13,213 bases of DNA from the NCBI GenBank assembly GCA_900617975.1, contig UZAE01001465.1:1-13213 (forward strand), given 5' to 3'. A model generated the notes under the pieces. The model was not told the origin of the DNA. It searched no databases and was given only the letters and a program-made list of their open reading frames with translations. The first letter of the stretch is position 1; each line of letters starts with the position of its first letter. Shown here in pieces: positions 9,650 through 13,213 of this stretch. This DNA is from Rodentolepis nana. Lineage: Eukaryota > Platyhelminthes > Cestoda > Cyclophyllidea > Hymenolepididae. A program made the translations under genes and the position numbers.

Positions 9650-9910
9650 ATGCTTGATATTTCATGTTTCTGTTTTGTTTCATTTCCATCAAATAAGTGG
9701 TCTATGAAACGAGCCTTGAAGTCTTCGAAGTGTCTGGTATTCATGTGTCAGGCTTCATCTTCTAACTATTTAGCAAGTTTTCACCGACTTTCTAACAGGT
9801 TAAAGGAGAGAAAAGAGCAGATAATTGCGGGCGGATCTACTGGCAAAAATCTTTTAAAAATGACCATAGATGAATGTAGTGATTTGAAGACACGAGGTAC
9901 GGGTTACTGA
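9650..9910 (+). CDS. Small ORF with a splice acceptor at its ATG (hypothetical, 86 aa)
   Basis: The ORF starts at ATG 9650, directly after a well-formed acceptor (tatttattttccctcag, ending 9649). It runs 86 codons to TGA 9908-9910. The other two frames close soon after the acceptor. A gtaagt donor begins at 9913, just after the stop. The product begins MLDISCFCFVSF and has a basic, amphipathic middle (HRLSNRLKERKEQI), then GGSTGKN and an acidic end. No family is recognised. It lies about 140 bp past the ENPP polyadenylation hexamer, so it could be a downstream trans-spliced cistron, an alternative last exon, or chance. Confidence is low because it is short and has no homology support. Confidence 0.3.
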   Translation: MLDISCFCFVSFPSNKWSMKRALKSSKCLVFMCQASSSNYLASFHRLSNRLKERKEQIIAGGSTGKNLLKMTIDECSDLKTRGTGY

Positions 9911-10310
9911 AAGTAAGTCTCTCAAGTGGATCCGATTGGGGGGATCATATCAAGCGTTTAAATCCCAACCTTAAGTGGGGGAGGGGGATATCAACGTGGA
10001 GAGCGATGTAGCTGAGCGTAGATATACCCCGATACGCCCATAAAAAGCGAATTACAAATTCCAGTTTTCTAATCTCTCCCATTCAAAGTTTTGCCATATT
10101 GGTAAAGGCTTTAGAGATGGTTAGATTATTTTATGCATTTCTTCAATTTTGACAATTCTCTAACTTTACTCATCTCTCTAAATTTTTATTATTAATAGCG
10201 TTGTATTTTCCTGAGATAGGGTTTTAGCTTTCTAAAGAGGTCACCGATAGATATAGCTCGGATCTTTCATATTTGTTTCTTGCCTTAAAAAAGCAGTTCC
10301 ACAAACCTGA
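9911..10310 (+). other. Intergenic sequence without a recognised gene
   Basis: G-rich patches occur (ttggggggatc near 9938, gtgggggaggggg near 9976), followed by AT-rich sequence. I see no ORF or RNA gene that I can support. Confidence 0.5.
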
Positions 10311-10640
10311 TTAAGTTGCGGGCGCACAGGAGCCTTCACAGTTTGGCTGTCAAGATGAACTATCGGAGTTTAAACAAAGACTTAACGTCGATTTGCTAGT
10401 TTTTTGACGTCTAAACCTCTGGGGACACGTTATCGCTTAGTGCGTCATCGCATGTCTGCACGCAAGGATTGGAAGGTGCGGCGTACAACTCTGTATGCAG
10501 CGACCGTACAAACAGTGGCCAATCAGTAGCCTCCGTTTGTATAACCTAATCCTCCATCCTGATCATGATTAAGCTCTCTGCGCGTACACTTTGCTCACAG
10601 GTTACTTACTGGGTAAATGTGCTTCGTGCTGTACGTCTTT
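10310..10640 (+). promoter_or_regulatory. CpG-rich putative promoter with a CCAAT box
   Basis: About twenty CpG dinucleotides fall in some 330 bp, far denser than in the flanks. GGCCAATCAG at 10517-10526 fits the NF-Y consensus RRCCAATSRG perfectly, and TGACGTCT near 10406 resembles a CRE half-match. Possible donors follow (cacag|gttact ending 10600, and tgg|gtaaat ending 10612). A non-coding first exon could splice to the acceptor at 11298 or 11404 of the repeat-protein gene. The link to that gene is inference from position and strand. Confidence 0.35.
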
Positions 10641-10650
10641 TTCTTACATA

Positions 10651-10829
10651 GCTGGGCTATAGCTTAGCTGGTTCTGGGAGGCTAGCTGTAGCTGGGGTAT
10701 AGCTTAGCTGGTTCTGGGAGTCTAGCTAGATGTGGGCTATAGCTTAGTTGGTTCTGGGAGTCTAGCTAGATGAGTTTCCCTTATAGCTGGGCTATAGCTT
10801 AGCTGGTTCTGGGAGGCTAGCTAGATGTA
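10651..10829 (+). repeat. Four-copy 40-bp minisatellite rich in AGCT, each copy with an A-box-like motif
   Basis: Units start at 10651, 10691, 10731 and 10786: two 40-bp steps, then 55 bp with a 15-bp insertion. The shared core is tatagcttagctggttct followed by gggag, then a ctagct block. TAGCTTAGCTGG (10660, 10700, 10740 with one change, 10795) fits the RNA polymerase III A-box consensus TRGCNNARYNGG. No B box at a tRNA-like spacing and no cloverleaf is seen, so these are not tRNA genes. Confidence 0.85.
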
Positions 10830-11298
10830 GGAGAATCTGCTACGGAGATTTCTGAGTCAGTCAGGCTTTACTAAGGCAGCAATCCGCTACACCTCAACCA
10901 TACGCAAACGACTTTTATACCGATAGACACTGTTAGTCCATTAAATACGTTTGAGGAGCTGCGCTTATTTCCCATCTGACCTGAGTCAAAAATAGCTCAG
11001 TTACATCTAGTGGCACAATGGTGTAAGGCTAAAAGTCCTAGCAGCCAGCACTACAGAAACAGTTATGCTTTAAGAAAGGTTTTAAGATTCAACGAGATGC
11101 TGGTAAAGGCAACTTCTTTAAAAGCCATTTGTTACCCCAATTTTATGGTATTTTGAAAATGAATAAGGTACCTACTCAGCATATCATTCTTATATACTGG
11201 AATTAAAAATTATTTTTTTTATTTTAATAATGCATTCGTATTATGTTAATGTATTTTACGTCATTGCAGCATTTTTTCTTTTCCATGTCGTTCTTCAG
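10830..11298 (+). other. Non-coding stretch upstream of the repeat-protein gene
   Basis: I see no supported gene. It is AT-rich from 11140 on and ends in a strong acceptor-like tract (ttttttcttttccatgtcgttcttcag, ending 11298). That tract could begin a 5' untranslated exon; in the frame of the downstream gene, an exon from there would hit a stop at 11322-11324. Confidence 0.45.
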
Positions 11299-11378
11299 CG
11301 GCGTTCACGAGGATATACACGTGAAATTTATACATACATGGGATTGATTTACGCTTAAAAATCGTGTCACTTCTATTT

Positions 11379-11404
11379 ATCATTTTTGTTTGGAACTTCC
11401 ACAG
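11379..11404 (+). promoter_or_regulatory. Splice acceptor just upstream of the repeat-protein start codon
   Basis: The tract atcatttttgtttggaact followed by tccacag ends at 11404, ten bases before ATG 11415. This placement suits either a cis-spliced 5' UTR or a spliced-leader trans-splice site, as known in flatworms. Confidence 0.5.
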
Positions 11405-11414
11405 AACTGTTGAA

Positions 11415-13213
11415 ATGTCAGGTTCATTCAAGTTTAACTGCACTTCAGATTCTGCACCAAAAAATACAACGCCAATTACACCTGTAACAAATGGATATTC
11501 AGTTCTTATGCCAACACTTGCGGCAACAAAAAACGCTTGTCTTAAAAACCCTCTCAAATGTTGGACAAAAACGACTCCAGAATCTGCACATCATCGACCT
11601 AATAGTGTTAAGAATGGGCATGACAACGGTATAACGCGAAACTCTATCAAAAAGTCGGATAAAACACCAACTATCAAGGCTGCGAGGCTTGCCAGTAAAG
11701 GTTCCTCCCATTATGATGACACTCCAAAGATTGTTAACTCACCAAGTTCGAGAAATACAGCGGAATCCACAAATTCTGAGTATTGTACACCATCTGTTCA
11801 AGGGTTTAGTGAAGTCATCAGTCACAAAAGCTCCAAAAATGCTAAACCTTTTAAGTCGAAGAGTGCTGATTACATTAGGCCAGAGGTCACTACACCTCAA
11901 AAATCTAAGAGCGCTGATGCGATGTTACGAAGCCCTAAAGAGTCGTCAAAAACACATTGCAAACAAGAAGTGACTAAACAGGAGGAGAATCATCCAGATC
12001 CAATAGTTATTGCCCACTGTCAGAAGCTAATTGCTGACTCCCAGAAACCCTGTCTACCTGAGTCCTCACAACCAGTTATTGCTCCCCAAACATGTGCTCC
12101 TACTAAGTCTGAAAGTGATATGAAGGCTTCTAAGACACATTGCAAACAAAAGAAGACTAAACAAGAGGACATTCCTCCTAAACCATTAGGTCTTGAGGAA
12201 TGTCAGAAGCTAATTGCTGACTCCCAGAATCCCTGCCCACCTGAGACCTCACAACCAGTTATTGCTCCCCAAACATGTGCTCCTACTAAATCTGAAAGTG
12301 ATATGAAGGCTTCTAAGACACACTGCAAACAAAAGGAGACTAAACAGGAGGAGAATCATCCAGATCCAACAGTTATTGCTCACTGTCAGAAGCTAATTGC
12401 TGACTCCCAGAATCCCTGCCCACCTGAGTCCTCACAACCAATTACTGTTCCCAAAACATGTGCTCCTACTAAATCTGAAAGTGATATGAAGGCTTCTAAG
12501 ACACACTGCAAACAAAAGGAGACTAAACAGGAGGAGAATCATCCAGATCCAACAGTTATTGCTCACTGTCAGAAGCTAATTGCTGACTCCCAGAATCCCT
12601 GCCCACCTGAGACCTCACAACCAGTTATTGCTCCCCAAACATGTGCTCCTACTAAATCTGAAAGTGATATGAAGGCTTCTAAGACACACTGCAAACAAAA
12701 GGAGACTAAACAGGAGGAGAATCATCCAGATCCAACAGTTATTGCTCACTGTCAGAAGCTAATTGCTGACTCCCAGAATCCCTGCCCACCTGAGACCTCA
12801 CAACCAGTTATTACTCCCCAAACATGTGCTCCTACTAAATCTGAAAGTGATATGAAGGCTTCTAAGACACATTGCAAACAAAAGAAGACTAAACAAGAGG
12901 ACATTCCTCCTAAACCATTAGGTCTTGAGGAATGTCAGAAGCTAATTGCTGACTCCCAGAATCCCTGCCCACCTGAGACCTCACAACCAGTTATTGCTCC
13001 CCAAACATGTGCTCCTACTAAATCTGAAAGTGATATGAAGGCTTCTAAGACACACTGTAAACAAAAGAAGACTAAACAAGAGGACATTCCTCCTAAACCA
13101 TTAGGTCTTGAGGAATGTCAGAAGCTAATTGCTGACTCCCAGAAACCCTGTCCACCTGAGTCCTCACAACCAGTTATTGCTCCCCAAACATGTGCTCCTA
13201 CTAAGTCTGAAAG
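11415..13213 (+). CDS. Tandem 61-residue-repeat protein, Lys/Pro/Cys-rich (3' end outside the window)
   Basis: One frame is open from ATG 11415 (gaaATGt, the only ATG between the stop at 11322 and the repeats that keeps the full N-terminus) to the window end, giving 599 codons so far. Residues 1-171 are hydrophilic, basic and full of Ser/Thr-Pro sites (TTPE, NSPS, CTPS, TTPQ, RSPK), with KSKSAD twice, 16 residues apart. From residue 172 come 61-residue repeats containing KTHCKQ, CQKLIADSQ, PCPPE and SQPVIAPQTCAPTKS. Each has four cysteines, a Lys-rich start and a Pro-rich end. There is no signal peptide or membrane helix, so it is probably intracellular. The proline-directed sites would suit a phosphorylated cytoskeletal or nuclear scaffold, but that is a guess; the family is unrecognised. 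The gene continues to the right, possibly with more repeats. Confidence 0.8.
   Translation, partial: MSGSFKFNCTSDSAPKNTTPITPVTNGYSVLMPTLAATKNACLKNPLKCWTKTTPESAHHRPNSVKNGHDNGITRNSIKKSDKTPTIKAARLASKGSSHYDDTPKIVNSPSSRNTAESTNSEYCTPSVQGFSEVISHKSSKNAKPFKSKSADYIRPEVTTPQKSKSADAMLRSPKESSKTHCKQEVTKQEENHPDPIVIAHCQKLIADSQKPCLPESSQPVIAPQTCAPTKSESDMKASKTHCKQKKTKQEDIPPKPLGLEECQKLIADSQNPCPPETSQPVIAPQTCAPTKSESDMKASKTHCKQKETKQEENHPDPTVIAHCQKLIADSQNPCPPESSQPITVPKTCAPTKSESDMKASKTHCKQKETKQEENHPDPTVIAHCQKLIADSQNPCPPETSQPVIAPQTCAPTKSESDMKASKTHCKQKETKQEENHPDPTVIAHCQKLIADSQNPCPPETSQPVITPQTCAPTKSESDMKASKTHCKQKKTKQEDIPPKPLGLEECQKLIADSQNPCPPETSQPVIAPQTCAPTKSESDMKASKTHCKQKKTKQEDIPPKPLGLEECQKLIADSQKPCPPESSQPVIAPQTCAPTKSE
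11928..13213 (+). repeat. 183-bp in-frame tandem repeat array, seven units plus a partial one
   Basis: Unit starts are 11928, 12111, 12294, 12477, 12660, 12843, 13026 and 13209, with exactly 183 bp each and no indels. The first unit is diverged at its 5' end. Two subtypes differ at about residues 15-30 of the unit. Type A reads KKTKQEDIPPKPLGLEEC and type B reads KETKQEENHPDPTVIAHC. Order: B-like, A, B, B, B, A, A. Outside that segment the units are nearly identical even at silent sites, which points to recent duplication or gene conversion. The array runs past the window. Confidence 0.97.

Noticed and set aside
7640..10055. The 11-mer aaaagcgaatt at three places (about 7640, 8997, 10045)
   Set aside because: No similarity in the flanks; in AT-rich DNA such a short word can recur by chance.
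10651..10829. tRNA genes at the A-box-like motifs
   Set aside because: Units are 40 bp apart with no correctly spaced B box, anticodon arm or acceptor-stem pairing.
11325..11414. In-frame upstream extension of the repeat protein with a hydrophobic IVSLLFIIFVWNF stretch resembling a signal anchor
   Set aside because: There is no ATG in it, and the same bases form the pyrimidine tract and acceptor ending at 11404, which explains the hydrophobic codons.
11689..11973. Second open frame overlapping the N-terminus of the repeat protein, plus minus-strand frames at 11261-11711
   Set aside because: They are shadows of the long frame from 11415, which continues uninterrupted to the window end.

Overview
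The window looks like nuclear DNA of an AT-rich metazoan. There are large introns with GT/GC...AG borders, no bacterial gene packing and no ribosome-binding sites. The encoded proteins and compact 3' ends would fit a parasitic flatworm, perhaps a tapeworm, but this is inference and no species can be named from the sequence alone.

Region 1 (about 300-9510) is one plus-strand gene of four coding exons: 366-1176, 2388-2543, about 7049-7480 and 9154-9503. All three introns are phase 1. The assembled protein is about 578-582 residues. It has a signal peptide, an ectodomain of the ectonucleotide pyrophosphatase/phosphodiesterase (ENPP) family, one C-terminal membrane helix and a cytoplasmic tail of about 96 residues. 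The fold landmarks of ENPPs are present, but the metal-binding residues are replaced, so it reads as a secreted-side pseudoenzyme. Intron 3 uses a GC donor. Intron 2 (4.5 kb) holds a possible decayed exon, an 18-base poly-G run and a repeat copy. Three diverged copies of one dispersed repeat lie at 1-105, 6784-6925 and 8560-8720.

Region 2 (9504-11298) is mostly intergenic. It begins with a polyadenylation hexamer directly after the ENPP stop. It then holds a small ORF preceded by a good splice acceptor (9650-9910), a CpG-rich stretch with a CCAAT box (about 10310-10640) and a four-copy 40-bp minisatellite (10651-10829).

Region 3 (11405-13213) is the 5' part of a second plus-strand gene that runs off the right edge. 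After a basic, Ser/Thr/Pro-rich N-terminal region of 171 residues come tandem 61-residue (183-bp) repeats in exact register. They have four cysteines each and occur as two sequence subtypes. I do not recognise this protein family.

Nothing indicates that the two genes act in one pathway; they are simply neighbours on the same strand.
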